DNA from: Mycobacterium neglectum
GTDB lineage: Bacteria; Actinomycetota; Actinomycetes; Mycobacteriales; Mycobacteriaceae
DNA length: 64,000 nt
Direction: 5' to 3'
Assembly (NCBI RefSeq): GCF_002591975.1
Contig: NZ_NVQE01000011.1
Location: 62,001 to 126,000, forward strand
This document shows, piece by piece, positions 53,858-64,000 of the stretch. Each line of letters starts with the position of its first letter. Position 1 is the stretch's first letter. Both the position numbers and the translations under genes were made by a program. The notes under the pieces were generated by a model. That model worked only from the letters and a program-made list of their open reading frames with translations. It had not been told where the DNA came from and ran no database searches.

Positions 53858-53962
53858 GCCTCTGGAAAGTGGTGGGCTCAGGCGCACCCGCCCATGGGGA
53901 AAGGCATCTCTCGCGTTCTGTGCGAGTCGCCGAATCTCTCAGGCACCGACGACAGAGGGAGA
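53858..53962 (+). promoter_or_regulatory. Glycine riboswitch aptamer 2 (gcvT-type)
   Basis: Second aptamer: CCTCTGGAAAG start, a long GC-rich P3-like arm, CGCCGAATCTCTCAGGCA core and GACAGAGG closing P1. The core differs from the usual CCGAAGGAGCAA in the first aptamer. An approximately 45-bp leader follows to the gcvP start at 54008. Glycine binding is expected to switch on gcvP. Confidence 0.75.
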
Positions 53963-54007
53963 GGAACCCAACGGTTCTGAACCTGTACGCGTCTGGAGCA
54001 ATCGCCG

Positions 54008-56854
54008 GTGTCCGAATTTAACGACCCACTCACCTTCGCCGCGCGCCACATCGGACCTGACACCGACGCCATCGGCACCATGCTGGCGACCATCGGCGTG
54101 GGTTCGCTGGACGAACTTGCCGACAAGGCACTGCCCGCGGGCATCCTCGATTCGCTGAATACGGATCAGGTGGCGCCCGGTCTGGATGAGCTTCCACCGG
54201 CGGCCACCGAGGACGAGGCGCTGGCAGAACTGCGGGCGCTGGCCGACGCCAACACTGTCGCGGTGTCGATGATCGGACAGGGCTACTTCGACACGCTCAC
54301 CCCGCCGGTGTTGCGCCGCAACATTCTTGAGAACCCGGCGTGGTACACCGCGTACACGCCCTATCAGCCGGAGATCAGCCAGGGCCGGCTCGAGGCGCTG
54401 CTGAACTTCCAGACAATGGTTTGTGACCTCACCGGCCTCGAGGTCGCCAACGCGTCGATGCTCGACGAGGGCACCGCCGCCGCCGAGGCGATGACGCTGA
54501 TGCACCGGGCGGTGCGCGGGGCATCGAACCGGCTGGTCGTTGACCGTGACGTCTACCCGCAGACCGCCGCTGTGCTGGCCACTCGCGCCAAGCCGCTCGG
54601 CATCGAAATCGTCGAGGCCGACCTCGGTCAGGGCCTGCCGGATGGCGAGTTCTTCGGGATCATCGCGCAGCTGCCGGGTGCCGGCGGCGCCATCGTCGAC
54701 TGGAGCGACATGGTCGCGCAGGCACATGACCGCGGTGCGCTGGTCGCTATCGGCGCCGACCTGCTCGCCATGACGCTCATAACGCCGCCTGGTGAGATCG
54801 GCGCCGACATCGCGTTCGGCACCACCCAGAGGTTCGGTGTGCCAATGGGATTCGGGGGGCCACACGCTGGTTATCTCGCCGTGCACGCCAAGCACGCCAG
54901 ACAACTACCCGGTCGCCTCGTCGGAGTATCGCTCGACGCCGACGGGGCCCCGGCGTACCGACTGGCCTTGCAGACTCGCGAACAACACATTCGGCGGGAC
55001 AAGGCGACAAGCAACATCTGCACCGCTCAGGTGCTGCTGGCGGTGATGGCGGCGATGTACGCGAGCTACCACGGTGCCGACGGGTTGACCGCAATCGCAC
55101 GACGGGTGCACGGGCGCGCCCGTGCGCTGGCCGCAGGGCTGACCGGTGGCGGTGTCAAGGTCGTCCACGACAGGTTCTTCGACACGGTCCTGGCACGGGT
55201 GCCCGGCCGGGCCGCCGCGATCCGCGACGCCGCCAAGGCTCGTGGTGTGAACATCTGGCGGGTGGACGACGACCACGTGTCGGTGTCCTGCGATGAGGCC
55301 ACCACTGCGCAGCACGTCGATGCTGTGCTTTCTGCTTTCGGAGCCGCCCCGGCGGATGGGTTCGATGGGCCGGCCATCGCGACCCGTACGTCGGAGTTCC
55401 TGACCCACCCGGCTTTCACGAGGTACCGCACCGAGACGGAGATGATGCGGTACCTGCGATCGTTGGCGGACAAGGATATTGCGTTGGACCGCAGCATGAT
55501 CCCCCTCGGGTCATGCACGATGAAACTCAACGCCGCCGCCGAGATGGAGCCGATCACGTGGCCCGAATTCGCCCGTCAGCATCCGTTCGGCCCGGCGTCG
55601 GACACACCCGGTCTGCGCAAGCTGATCGCCGACCTCGAGACGTGGCTGGTCGGTATCACCGGCTATGACGCGGTGTCGCTTCAGCCCAATGCGGGATCGC
55701 AGGGGGAGTACGCGGGTCTGCTCGCCATCCAGGCCTACCACGTCGAGAACGGACAGCCCGACCGGGACGTGTGCCTGATCCCGTCGAGCGCGCACGGCAC
55801 CAACGCCGCGTCGGCGGCGCTGGTGGGTATGCGCGTCGTCGTGGTGGCGTGCCGCGCCAACGGCGATGTCGACCTCGACGACCTGCGCGCGAAGGTCGCC
55901 GAGCACGCGGATCGGTTGTCGGCGTTGATGATCACCTATCCGTCGACCCACGGCGTCTTCGAACATGACATCGCAGATATCTGTGCGGCCGTTCACGACG
56001 TCGGCGGCCAGGTCTACGTCGACGGGGCCAACCTCAACGCACTCGTCGGCCTCGCCCGCCCCGGTCGGTTCGGCGGCGACGTCAGTCACCTCAATCTGCA
56101 CAAGACGTTCTGCATTCCGCACGGTGGCGGCGGTCCCGGGGTGGGACCGGTCGCGGTGCGCTCTCATCTCGCCAAGTACCTGCCCGGCCATCCGCTGGCA
56201 GATGAATTGGGTGCCGATTACACCGTGTCGGCGGCGCCGTACGGTTCGGCGTCGATCCTGCCGATCAGCTGGGCTTACATCAGGATGATGGGTGCGAACG
56301 GTCTGCGCGCGGCGTCGCTGACGGCGATCGCATCGGCCAACTACATCGCGCGTCGACTGGGCGAGCACTACCCCGTCCTCTATACCGGCGAGAACGACAT
56401 GGTGGCCCACGAGTGCATCCTGGATCTGCGCGCCATCACCAAGGAGACGGGTGTCACCGTCGACGACGTGGCAAAACGGCTGGCGGACTACGGCTTCCAC
56501 GCTCCGACGATGAGCTTCCCGGTGGCGGGTACATTGATGGTCGAGCCGACGGAAAGCGAAAGCCTGGCCGAGGTGGACGCCTTCTGTGAGGCGATGATCG
56601 CGATCCGCGGCGAGATCGACGCGGTCGCCGCGGGCACCTACCTGGTCGACGACAACCCGATGCGCGGTGCTCCGCACACCGCGGAATGCCTGCTGGTGTC
56701 CGACTGGGACCATCCGTACACGCGCGAGCAGGCCGCCTACCCGCTTGGCAAGAACTACCGCCCGAAGGTGTGGCCGCCGGTGCGGCGTATCGACGGCGCG
56801 TACGGCGATCGCAACCTCATGTGCTCGTGCCCACCGGTGGAGGCCTTCGCGTAG
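54008..56854 (+). CDS. gcvP: Glycine dehydrogenase (decarboxylating), P protein
   Basis: A 948-residue single-chain P protein (gcvB/Rv1832). The PLP lysine is in [15 protein letters not shown]; the conserved glycine-rich loop [10 protein letters not shown] follows. N-terminal [13 protein letters not shown] and MIGQGYF are typical. Family knowledge: it decarboxylates glycine and loads the aminomethyl group on lipoyl-GcvH. Under the tandem glycine riboswitch. The GTG at 54008 was chosen; it starts [13 protein letters not shown]. Confidence 0.97.
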   Translation: MSEFNDPLTFAARHIGPDTDAIGTMLATIGVGSLDELADKALPAGILDSLNTDQVAPGLDELPPAATEDEALAELRALADANTVAVSMIGQGYFDTLTPPVLRRNILENPAWYTAYTPYQPEISQGRLEALLNFQTMVCDLTGLEVANASMLDEGTAAAEAMTLMHRAVRGASNRLVVDRDVYPQTAAVLATRAKPLGIEIVEADLGQGLPDGEFFGIIAQLPGAGGAIVDWSDMVAQAHDRGALVAIGADLLAMTLITPPGEIGADIAFGTTQRFGVPMGFGGPHAGYLAVHAKHARQLPGRLVGVSLDADGAPAYRLALQTREQHIRRDKATSNICTAQVLLAVMAAMYASYHGADGLTAIARRVHGRARALAAGLTGGGVKVVHDRFFDTVLARVPGRAAAIRDAAKARGVNIWRVDDDHVSVSCDEATTAQHVDAVLSAFGAAPADGFDGPAIATRTSEFLTHPAFTRYRTETEMMRYLRSLADKDIALDRSMIPLGSCTMKLNAAAEMEPITWPEFARQHPFGPASDTPGLRKLIADLETWLVGITGYDAVSLQPNAGSQGEYAGLLAIQAYHVENGQPDRDVCLIPSSAHGTNAASAALVGMRVVVVACRANGDVDLDDLRAKVAEHADRLSALMITYPSTHGVFEHDIADICAAVHDVGGQVYVDGANLNALVGLARPGRFGGDVSHLNLHKTFCIPHGGGGPGVGPVAVRSHLAKYLPGHPLADELGADYTVSAAPYGSASILPISWAYIRMMGANGLRAASLTAIASANYIARRLGEHYPVLYTGENDMVAHECILDLRAITKETGVTVDDVAKRLADYGFHAPTMSFPVAGTLMVEPTESESLAEVDAFCEAMIAIRGEIDAVAAGTYLVDDNPMRGAPHTAECLLVSDWDHPYTREQAAYPLGKNYRPKVWPPVRRIDGAYGDRNLMCSCPPVEAFA

Positions 56855-56860
56855 CCGCTG

Positions 56861-57736
56861 TCAGGCGAAGCGGTCGATGATCGCCTCGGCGATCGGGCCC
56901 GGCGCATCCTCCTGGATGTAGTGATTGGCGTTCGGCAACTCCACCAGGACGTGATCGGGGAACGCGGTGCGCATGCGCGGAATGTTCGGACCCGGCCGGA
57001 AAGCGAAGTCCTTCATGCCCCAGACCAGCAGTGCCGGTTTGGACCCGAGTTTGGCGGGCACGTCGCGGGAAAGCCGTTCGAGAAGTGGACGGGCCGCGAG
57101 AATCTCCTTGGGCATCCGCGCCACCCCGGCACGGGCCTCAGGTGTCGGTTGGACTCCGCGGTAGTGTTCCATCACCGCGTCGTCCAACGGGGTGGCTGTG
57201 CCGGCCGGGATCAACCGCTCGACGAAGAAGTTGTGCTTTGTGATCGCCCACTGCATCGGCGGACTGCCCATCACCGTGCTGAAGATCTTGGTGGACATCT
57301 CCGCGGTGGGCCAGAACCAGGTGTTCCCGAGGACGACTCCGCGCACCCGCTCGGCACGTTCGGTGCCGACAGCCATGCTGATCGGTCCGCCCCAGTCCTG
57401 GCCCATACTCAGATACTGCTCGAGTTCGAGATGGTCGATGAACTCGCCCATCACAGCGGCGTGCTCGTCGATGCGGTAGGTGAACTCCGAAGGACGCTCG
57501 GAGAGCCCGAAGCCGAGGTAGTCAGCGGCGATGCACCGGAAGCGGTCGCGCAACCCGGCGATGATGTTGCGGTAGAGGAAACTCCACGTCGGATTGCCGT
57601 GGAAGAACACGATCACCGGACCCGTGCCCTCGTCGATGTAGTGCACACGTCCGCGCGAACTGTCGAACCATCGGGAGGTGAACGGGTACAGCGCTGGATC
57701 GGGCGTGAATTCACTCGGCAATTTCTGTCCCTCCAC
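56861..57736 (-). CDS. Haloalkane dehalogenase-like alpha/beta hydrolase (Rv1833c/DmbC-type)
   Basis: A 291-residue dehalogenase-type hydrolase: oxyanion HGNPTW, nucleophile Asp in MGQDWGGP, Trp after it as halide-binding residue, and catalytic His in NANHYIQEDA. Family knowledge: hydrolytic release of halide from haloalkanes; Rv1833c corresponds to the HLD-III subfamily enzyme DmbC. The GTG at 57736 or a TTG at 57739 is the start. It is divergent from the lipZ-like gene with about 25 bp between. Confidence 0.9.
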   Translation of the reverse strand: MEGQKLPSEFTPDPALYPFTSRWFDSSRGRVHYIDEGTGPVIVFFHGNPTWSFLYRNIIAGLRDRFRCIAADYLGFGLSERPSEFTYRIDEHAAVMGEFIDHLELEQYLSMGQDWGGPISMAVGTERAERVRGVVLGNTWFWPTAEMSTKIFSTVMGSPPMQWAITKHNFFVERLIPAGTATPLDDAVMEHYRGVQPTPEARAGVARMPKEILAARPLLERLSRDVPAKLGSKPALLVWGMKDFAFRPGPNIPRMRTAFPDHVLVELPNANHYIQEDAPGPIAEAIIDRFA

Positions 57737-57761
57737 CAACGGTGTTGATACGGTTCGTCAA

Positions 57762-58634
57762 GTGTTACCCCCCAGCGTGGCAGAGTGGCGCGGCGGCGGC
57801 ACGCTGATCAGCACACCCGGCGGTCGGGTGTTTGTCCGCTCGGCGCCCGGCGACGGCCCGACGATCCTGCTGTTGCACGGTTACCCGTCCAGCTCGTACG
57901 ACTACCACCAGCTGGTGCGGTATCTGGATGGCCGGGCGTGGGTGACGCTGGATTTCCTTGGCTTCGGCCTATCGGATAAGCCGCGCCCGCATCGCTACAG
58001 CCTGCTCGAGCAGGCCGACATCGTCCAGACAGTGGTAGCGCAGGCGGCATCGGGTCCGATGGTCTTGATCGCGCACGACATGGGAACTTCGGTGGCCACC
58101 GAGCTGCTGGCACGAGATATGCAGGGACAGTTACCATTCGAGCTGCAACGTGCGGTGATCAGCAATGGGAGTGTGATCCTGAACCGGGCCAGCCTTCGGC
58201 CCGCCCAGAAGTTGCTTCGCGGTCCGTTCGGGCCGATCTTGTCCCGGCTGTCCAACGAGTCGTCGTTCGTCAGGAGTTTCGGGAGGCTATTCAGCGACGG
58301 CCATCCGCTGACCGAACAGGAGGGTCGGGCGCAGTGGGCGCTGTGGTCGGCCAACGACGGGCACCGCATCGCACACCTGCTCATCTCGTATCTCGACGAA
58401 CGGGTCCGTTATGCGTCGCGATGGCACGGCGCCGTCGGCGGCTGGCCCAAGCCGCTGAGCTTCCTGTGGGCACTCGATGACCCGGTCGCGACAACGAATG
58501 TGCTCGACGGGCTACGCGAGCTACGGCCCGCCGCAACCGTTGTCGAGCTTCCCGGGGTAGGCCATTACCCGCAGGTGGAGGTGCCGGAGCAGTTCACCCG
58601 GGCCGCGCTCAGCCTGCTGTCAACTGCGCACTAG
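57762..58634 (+). CDS. lipZ: Alpha/beta hydrolase (LipZ/Rv1834-like)
   Basis: A 290-residue alpha/beta hydrolase: oxyanion-hole HGYPSSS, an Asp (not Ser) at the elbow, IAHDMGTSVA, and His in GVGHYPQVE. The nucleophile position AHDMG is that of epoxide hydrolase/dehalogenase-like enzymes rather than a Ser lipase, despite the LipZ name of Rv1834. The GTG at 57762 follows TACGGT, nearly leaderless. Overlaps the convergent VWA gene by four bases. Confidence 0.8.
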   Translation: MLPPSVAEWRGGGTLISTPGGRVFVRSAPGDGPTILLLHGYPSSSYDYHQLVRYLDGRAWVTLDFLGFGLSDKPRPHRYSLLEQADIVQTVVAQAASGPMVLIAHDMGTSVATELLARDMQGQLPFELQRAVISNGSVILNRASLRPAQKLLRGPFGPILSRLSNESSFVRSFGRLFSDGHPLTEQEGRAQWALWSANDGHRIAHLLISYLDERVRYASRWHGAVGGWPKPLSFLWALDDPVATTNVLDGLRELRPAATVVELPGVGHYPQVEVPEQFTRAALSLLSTAH

Positions 58635-60742
58635 CCCAGGAATCTGGCGACCGCCGACGTCAACTCGGGGCCCGTCGAGCCGGGCAGGTTCTGATAGCTG
58701 CCGCCGCTGATCTCTGCGACCGCCTCCCACGTGGCGCGGTCGGAGTCGGAGCCGAAGTCGATCACGTTCACCTTGACAGGGCGGGCGGGATCGGCCGCTC
58801 CGCGGATGAACTGCTCGAGGCCTGCGCCGTTCAACGACTGGTCGGTGTGCGGACCAGTGGTGATGACCAGAACCGAATTGCTCTGGCCCTCACGGAAATT
58901 CTCCTTGGCCTGGTCGTAGACCAACCGCAGCGTTGTGAAAGAGACGGCGCCACCGCCGGAGGCCGACTGTCCGGTCAGCTCTGCGGTGAGCGCCGCCGAT
59001 CGGGGTCTGCCGTCGACCTGATCCGACAGCGGGCCCATTGTCACCTCTGATCGGCCCTCGACACCGTCGAAGGTCCACAGGCCGACCGCGGAGTTCGGCG
59101 GCAGCGCCTGCAGTCGAGCGTTGAGTGCCGCGGCTACGTTCGCCAGTCGCGTTTCGCCGCCCTCGTCGACGGGCATCGACTGGTCCAGCATGATGGTGAC
59201 CGCGGGGCTCGCGACAGGGGCGGTCAGTGTGTTGGCAAGCGAAACGCGCATTGCGTTGTCACCCACCGACAGTGGAGCCGCGAGCGGCGCAAAGTCTGTG
59301 ACGTCGCTCTGCGGTGGCGTGCCGCCTTCGGTGCGGAAACCGGCCTTCGAGAGCTCGGCCAGCTGTTCGGGCTTGCGCATGAACCGCGCGAACTCGCTGG
59401 CCGCAGACACCTGCTCCTGTGACAGCCATTCCCCGGCCAGCAGTGCTGTCGGATAGTCCGCCAGTGCCACCGGCCCCGGCGGCAACCAGGAGGCCACCAC
59501 GCTTTTCGCATCGGGCAGCTTGGCGGCGCGCTGGAACAGCTGCTGTTCGGTCGTGACCACCGCATGCACCGGTGCGGCGGCGGGATCGGTGGCGTCAAGC
59601 AGCGCGTCCATTGCCGTCGAGACCTTCTTGTCGGCCAGCTTCGGTTGGCCGGCCACCAGCGAGTTCACCGCTCCGATACCCGAGCTGGGTGGCGCCCCTG
59701 AGGGTGCGGACTCCGCCGCCACCGCCTCGGCCGCCAGATACGAGGCATCGCTGTCACCCAACAGCGGTAGCGCCAGCCGCAACGAGCCCCAGCCTGCCAG
59801 GCCCAGCCCCTCCAATGCGCTGGGATTGGTCTGCAACGACGACAGTGAAGCCCAGTTCTGTTGCCCCAACGCAGCTTTGAGTTGTGGCCGCACCGCGAGC
59901 ACCACCGGCGAGGTGACCAGCGAACGGCTGTCACTGATGGTCTTCTCGCCGGCGCTGGCCTCGAGGCGGGCCGCCGACACGGAGCTCGCCGGGATCCACA
60001 GGGCGGGTCGCTCGCCGAGTTCGTCCGGCCATTGGCCGATGAAGCCGTTGACGACCTGATCGGAATCAGCCGGTGTGACTCCGACTTTCACGCAGCGGTC
60101 ACCGACCGGCGCAGCGTCGCGATTGTAATTGTCAGCCAGGGTCTGTATCTGGCCGGATACCGACGGGTCGGCGACGACGGCGACGGTGAGTTCACCGTTG
60201 ACACATCGGGCGGCGGCGACGTCACTGCGATTGGACAGTGCGTCACCGAAGAACCGCCACAGGATGACCGCACCGACGACTACGACGACGGCGACGAGCG
60301 CGACGATCACGCTGATGCTGACGCCCCGCCTGCCTGCGGTCACCGCGCGGTGGCTGCCTGTCCATTCGCCGCCGTCCCATTCGCCGCCGTGCGCAGGGCC
60401 GGAGCGCGGACGGCCGGGCGGGGGCGGCGTCGACGACCCGACTCGCTGCAGGTCGAAAGAGCCGACCGGTTCGAGGTCCTCGAATTCCACCTGACGGTAG
60501 TCGGGGTCGTCGAAGGCGAATGCATCGGGATCCGGCCGTTCGAAGCCCGGCTCGCCGGAATCCCCGCTGCGATAGCCGGGTTCGGGATCTCGGTATTCCG
60601 GATCGCTGTACTGCGGCTCGCTGAAGCCGGGCCGGTAATCCGCCTCGCTGTCCTCGGATCGGTCGAAGCGCTGGGTCTGAGGTTCTTCGTGCTGCTCTTC
60701 GCCGGCCGAATCTTCGGGATCGGGAATGCTATGCCTGCCCAC
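58631..60742 (-). CDS. Membrane protein with solute-binding-like and VWA domains (Rv1836c-like)
   Basis: A 703-residue protein. The N-terminal about 110 residues are an acidic, Tyr/Pro-rich cytoplasmic region with YRPGFSEPQYSDPEYRDPEP repeats. A transmembrane helix follows (VSISVIVALVAVVVVVGAVI). The outer part has a periplasmic solute-binding-like region and a C-terminal VWA domain with MLDQSMPVDEGG, where the MIDAS DxSxS reads D-Q-S-M-P and so lacks the last Ser. Family knowledge: VWA proteins bind partners via metal. Convergent with lipZ; close to glcB. Confidence 0.8.
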   Translation of the reverse strand: MGRHSIPDPEDSAGEEQHEEPQTQRFDRSEDSEADYRPGFSEPQYSDPEYRDPEPGYRSGDSGEPGFERPDPDAFAFDDPDYRQVEFEDLEPVGSFDLQRVGSSTPPPPGRPRSGPAHGGEWDGGEWTGSHRAVTAGRRGVSISVIVALVAVVVVVGAVILWRFFGDALSNRSDVAAARCVNGELTVAVVADPSVSGQIQTLADNYNRDAAPVGDRCVKVGVTPADSDQVVNGFIGQWPDELGERPALWIPASSVSAARLEASAGEKTISDSRSLVTSPVVLAVRPQLKAALGQQNWASLSSLQTNPSALEGLGLAGWGSLRLALPLLGDSDASYLAAEAVAAESAPSGAPPSSGIGAVNSLVAGQPKLADKKVSTAMDALLDATDPAAAPVHAVVTTEQQLFQRAAKLPDAKSVVASWLPPGPVALADYPTALLAGEWLSQEQVSAASEFARFMRKPEQLAELSKAGFRTEGGTPPQSDVTDFAPLAAPLSVGDNAMRVSLANTLTAPVASPAVTIMLDQSMPVDEGGETRLANVAAALNARLQALPPNSAVGLWTFDGVEGRSEVTMGPLSDQVDGRPRSAALTAELTGQSASGGGAVSFTTLRLVYDQAKENFREGQSNSVLVITTGPHTDQSLNGAGLEQFIRGAADPARPVKVNVIDFGSDSDRATWEAVAEISGGSYQNLPGSTGPELTSAVARFLG

Positions 60743-60780
60743 GGAAGCCCTTGTGCTCGCTACGTCGACGGGTCATCGAA

Positions 60781-62985
60781 TCAACCACCGTTGTTCGCTG
60801 CCTTGAACTCTCGGCGCTTGCGATGCAGGATCGGTTCGGTATAGCCGTTCGGCTGCGCGGCGCCGGACAGGATCAGCTCTTCAGCGGCGGTGAACGCCAC
60901 GCTGCCGTCGGGGTCCGTTGCCATCGGCCGGAATTCCGGATCCGCCTCGTTCTGCTGGTCTACCACCGCTGCCATCCGTCGCAGGCTGGCCTTCACATCT
61001 TCCTCGGTGATCACGCCGTGGCGCAGCCAGTTCGCCAGCAGCTGGCTCGAGATACGAAGGGTGGCACGGTCTTCCATCAGCGCGACGTCGTGGATGTCGG
61101 GCACCTTGGAGCAGCCGACACCCGCATCGATCCAGCGCACCACGTAGCCGAGGATGGACTGGCAGTTGTTGTCGACCTCTTCGCGGATTCCCTCGGGCGC
61201 CCACGCGAGTTCTTTGCCGAGTGGGACGGTGAGCAGCTCGTCCACCGTGGTCCGAGACTTGCCCTCCAGCTCCTTCTGCACCGCGTACACGTCGACCTCG
61301 TGATAGTGCATCGCGTGCAAAGTCGCCGCCGTCGGCGATGGCACCCACGCCGTGCTGGCGCCCGCCTTGGGCTGACCGATCTTCTGCTCGACCATGTCGG
61401 CCATGAGGTCGGTCATCGCCCACATGCCCTTGCCGATCTGCGCGCGCCCGGAGAATCCGGTGGCCAGACCGATGTCGACGTTCTGGTCCTCGTAGGCCAG
61501 GATCCACGGCTGGGTCTTCATGGCGCCCTTGCGAATCATCGGGCCCGCCTCCATCGACGTGTGGATCTCGTCGCCGGTGCGGTCCAGGAAGCCGGTGTTG
61601 ATGAACGCCACGCGGTCGGCTGCCGCCTTGATGCAGGCCTTGAGGTTGAGGGTGGTGCGTCGCTCCTCGTCCATGATGCCGACCTTGATGGTGTTCTGCG
61701 GCAGGCCGAGCACGTCCTCGACCCTGCTGAACAACTCGCCGGTGAAGGCCACCTCGTCGGGACCGTGCATCTTGGGCTTCACGATGTAGATCGAGCCAGT
61801 GCGGCTGTTCACCTTCGGACCGTTTCCGTCGCCGGAGCGCAGACCGTGAATCGCGATCAGGCTGGTGAACAGCGCATCCTGGATGCCCTCGGGGATCTCT
61901 TTGCCGTCGGCATCGACAATGGCGTCGTTGGACATCAGGTGACCGACATTGCGCACGAACATCAGGCTGCGTCCGGGCAGCGTCAGCTCACCAGTCCCGT
62001 CAGGGCCCGAATTCGGCCGAGTGTAGACGCGGTCCTCGTTGAGCACGCGGGTGAACGACTTACCGCCCTTGGCCACCTCTTCGGAGAGATCACCGCGGTT
62101 CAGGCCGAGCCAGTTGCGGTAGCCGAGCACCTTGTCGTCGGCATCGACGGCGGCCACCGAATCCTCGAAGTCCATGATCGTGGTGATCGCGGATTCCAGG
62201 ACGACGTCCTTGATGCCCGCCGGATCGGTCGCGCCGACCGGGGAGTCGGGGTCGACCAGGATCTCGATGTGCAGGCCGTGGTTGCGCAGCAGCACCGACC
62301 AGGCGGGCGAGCCGAGCTCGCCGGTGTAGCCGACGAACTGCTCGGGCGTCGCGAGTCCGGTGGATTTATCGCCGAGCGTGACAACGAGCTGCCCGTCCTC
62401 GATCTTGACGCCGGTTGCCTCGTTCCACGCGCCGGAGGCCAGCGGGGCGGCGCCGTCGAGGAAACGACGGGCGTACGCGATGACCTTGTCGCCACGGACA
62501 CGGTTATAGCTGGTGCCCTTCTCGGCGCCGTCGTCCTCGGAGATGACGTCGGTGCCGTACAGCGCGTCATACAGCGAACCCCAGCGGGCATTCGCGGCGT
62601 TGAGCGCGAAGCGCGCGTTGAGGATCGGGACCACGAGCTGCGGGCCCGCGGTGGTGGTGATCTCGTCGTCGACGCCTGCGGTGGTGATGGTGAAGTCGTC
62701 GGGTTCGGGCAGCAGGTACCCGATCTCGGTGAGGAACTGGCGGTAGGCCTCGGGGTCGAGGGGCTCGATGACCCGCTGGCGGTGCCACTTGTCGATGCGG
62801 GCCTGCAGATCGTCGCGGCGCGCGAGCAGTTCCTCGTTTTTCGGCGTCAGGTCGGCGACGACCTTGTCCACACCCGACCAGAACGTGTCGGGATCGAGGC
62901 CGGTGCCCGGCAGTGCCTCATCGTTGACGAAGTCATACAGCACTTGGGCAACACGCAGGTTGCCCACCTTCACACGATCAGTCAT
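60781..62985 (-). CDS. glcB: Malate synthase G
   Basis: A 734-residue monomeric malate synthase G condensing glyoxylate and acetyl-CoA to malate. The conserved [20 protein letters not shown] and [15 protein letters not shown] regions and the [13 protein letters not shown] segment are present, and the length is standard. GGGAGGAAAT lies just before the ATG. Family knowledge: glyoxylate shunt enzyme, important with fatty acids or cholesterol as carbon source, which fits other lipid genes in the window. It is the last gene of the Rv1819c-Rv1837c-like block. Confidence 0.97.
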   Translation of the reverse strand: MTDRVKVGNLRVAQVLYDFVNDEALPGTGLDPDTFWSGVDKVVADLTPKNEELLARRDDLQARIDKWHRQRVIEPLDPEAYRQFLTEIGYLLPEPDDFTITTAGVDDEITTTAGPQLVVPILNARFALNAANARWGSLYDALYGTDVISEDDGAEKGTSYNRVRGDKVIAYARRFLDGAAPLASGAWNEATGVKIEDGQLVVTLGDKSTGLATPEQFVGYTGELGSPAWSVLLRNHGLHIEILVDPDSPVGATDPAGIKDVVLESAITTIMDFEDSVAAVDADDKVLGYRNWLGLNRGDLSEEVAKGGKSFTRVLNEDRVYTRPNSGPDGTGELTLPGRSLMFVRNVGHLMSNDAIVDADGKEIPEGIQDALFTSLIAIHGLRSGDGNGPKVNSRTGSIYIVKPKMHGPDEVAFTGELFSRVEDVLGLPQNTIKVGIMDEERRTTLNLKACIKAAADRVAFINTGFLDRTGDEIHTSMEAGPMIRKGAMKTQPWILAYEDQNVDIGLATGFSGRAQIGKGMWAMTDLMADMVEQKIGQPKAGASTAWVPSPTAATLHAMHYHEVDVYAVQKELEGKSRTTVDELLTVPLGKELAWAPEGIREEVDNNCQSILGYVVRWIDAGVGCSKVPDIHDVALMEDRATLRISSQLLANWLRHGVITEEDVKASLRRMAAVVDQQNEADPEFRPMATDPDGSVAFTAAEELILSGAAQPNGYTEPILHRKRREFKAANNGG

Positions 62986-63092
62986 ATTTCCTCCCTCGCC
63001 GCAAAGGCGCGTTCCGCAGTGCCGTCGATCCAGCTTACCCGCGGGTAGAGGCGGCTATTCCAGGTGCGTCTCCCGCGCACCGCGCGTGCGCT

Positions 63093-64000
63093 TCAGCCGG
63101 TCGCGTCGGCTGTTTCCCGTCGCACGGCGTCGGGGTCCACCGCTCCGGCTGTTGCGCGGTTCACCGCGGTGAGCAGCTGCTCACACCGATCGGCCAGGCG
63201 CTCCCGCAGCGGTGCCGCCCGCTCGGCGACCTGCTGCTGGATACGAACATATTCGGCACGCCCTGCCGACGTTTCGATCGCGATCGGCTCGAATCCGTAG
63301 TCACGCAGATCATAGGGACTGGCGCGCATATCGAGTTCACGGGCGTGCGTCGCGAGGTCCAGACATTCCATCAACAGCGCCGAGTCCACCAGTGGACCCA
63401 ACTTGTAGGCGTACTTGTAGCAATCCATGGCAGTGTGCAGGCAACCCGGTTGTTCAGCGCCGACCTGACCTTCGCGGGTCAGCTGGGCGCTGTTGCGCTC
63501 GCTAGCCGGTTCGGTGAAGAACCGGAAGGCATCGAAATGGCTGCACCGCAAGGGCATTGATTCGACGACGGCATTCGTGGCGGCGGTCCCGAGTCGCAGC
63601 GGAACCCGGTCGTGGCGCACGGTCGGCGCCCGGTAAACCATCGCCCATTCGTGCAGCCCGAAGCAGTTGAGCCGCGGCGGCCGCGACGCCGTCGCGCGCA
63701 GCAGCTCCGCGATGAATCGCACGGTATCGGCACGGCGGACGAGGAACTCACGGGTCACGGTCACCCCCGCCGGAGCGCGACCGTAACCGCTGCGGCCTAG
63801 ATAGCGCGCCGCCGAGTCGCCGGCCAGCACGACGCCGAACCCCGGATGCCATGTGCGCAGCTGCCGGGGTCGCAGGCTGTAGTACGTAAACAGGAAGTCC
63901 CATACGGGATGCGGCTCGCCGGCCGGTGCGCGGACGGACCGCAGGAAACCGTCGACCCGCTCGCGGTGCATCCGTTGTCGGGTGGTCCAGTCGCGCTCGT
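63093..64000 (-). CDS. Conserved actinobacterial protein, 5'-truncated
   Basis: About 302 codons of an intracellular protein; the frame stays open to the window edge (upstream ERDWTTRQR is protein-like), so the start lies beyond 64000. It has VWDFLFTYYSLRPRQLRTWH, GFGVVLAGDSAARYLG, LNCFGLHEWAMVYRA and a HCSHFDAFRFF segment. It resembles actinobacterial proteins annotated as 3-methyladenine DNA glycosylase, but I cannot confirm that activity from the sequence. About 107 bases separate it from glcB, on the same strand. Confidence 0.65.
   Translation of the reverse strand, partial: ERDWTTRQRMHRERVDGFLRSVRAPAGEPHPVWDFLFTYYSLRPRQLRTWHPGFGVVLAGDSAARYLGRSGYGRAPAGVTVTREFLVRRADTVRFIAELLRATASRPPRLNCFGLHEWAMVYRAPTVRHDRVPLRLGTAATNAVVESMPLRCSHFDAFRFFTEPASERNSAQLTREGQVGAEQPGCLHTAMDCYKYAYKLGPLVDSALLMECLDLATHARELDMRASPYDLRDYGFEPIAIETSAGRAEYVRIQQQVAERAAPLRERLADRCEQLLTAVNRATAGAVDPDAVRRETADATG

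Noticed and set aside
53856-54158. Small plus-strand open frame within the glycine riboswitch (Rv1831-like region)
   Set aside because: The region is explained by the tandem riboswitch; no protein-like sequence.
60751-63048. 765-codon open frame antisense to glcB
   Set aside because: Shadow frame; malate synthase is clear on the minus strand.
1-64000. Search for tRNA, rRNA, CRISPR, insertion sequences or prophage genes
   Set aside because: None was seen; no transposase, integrase or repeat-spacer pattern.

Overview
This window comes from a high-GC actinobacterium, most likely a rapidly growing Mycobacterium (Mycolicibacterium). The evidence is the gene repertoire (GarA, SecA2, a BacA-like ABC transporter, a DUF732 secreted protein, many SRPBCC and SnoaL proteins), frequent GTG starts and TGATG/GTGA junctions, and a right-hand block (about 38971-62985) whose order matches the M. 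tuberculosis Rv1819c-Rv1837c region as I recall it. No tRNA, rRNA, CRISPR array, insertion sequence or prophage was seen.

Left part (1-6900): a catabolic-looking cluster. It holds the end of an acyl-CoA ligase, a SnoaL-like protein, two MaoC-type hydratase subunits, an aldehyde dehydrogenase, a CrtC-like lipocalin-fold protein, a Rieske oxygenase alpha subunit and an SRPBCC protein. The two divergent promoter regions here (3825-3842 and 6360-6377) share an 18-bp CTAT-N10-ATAG element, which suggests one local regulon. Region 6900-24000 is a patchwork: small conserved mycobacterial proteins, an SGNH hydrolase, an ankyrin protein, a DUF2993/LmeA-like protein, a type II NADH dehydrogenase-like flavoprotein, a NUDIX hydrolase, a membrane Ser/Thr kinase, a ferredoxin-type reductase coupled to a PF10118 protein with a di-iron motif, an acyltransferase, MalQ and a LysA-like decarboxylase.

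Middle part (24000-38970): TetR genes with partners, a frameshifted SDR, paired DUF202 and paired SMR membrane proteins, an MFS transporter, an MpaB-type oxygenase, a type-B carboxylesterase, a sterol-desaturase-family protein, a DAO-type oxidase, a secreted S1 protease, a TetR/deazaflavin-reductase divergent pair with two matching operators, an ArsR-SRPBCC operon with a perfect 16-bp palindrome, and a VOC/FAD-dehydrogenase operon preceded by a perfect KstR-type box.

Right part (38971-64000): bacA-like ABC transporter, FAD monooxygenase, ilvG, GNAT, secA2, pgsA2, DUF881/small basic protein/DUF881, gcvH (behind three 24-25-bp repeats), garA, MerR, bifunctional nuclease-like, MerR, tandem glycine riboswitch, gcvP, haloalkane dehalogenase, lipZ-like hydrolase, VWA/solute-binding membrane protein, glcB and a truncated conserved protein. 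Ten genes across the window carry a TAnnnT -10 box placed so that the predicted +1 is the first base of the start codon, so leaderless transcription looks common here.
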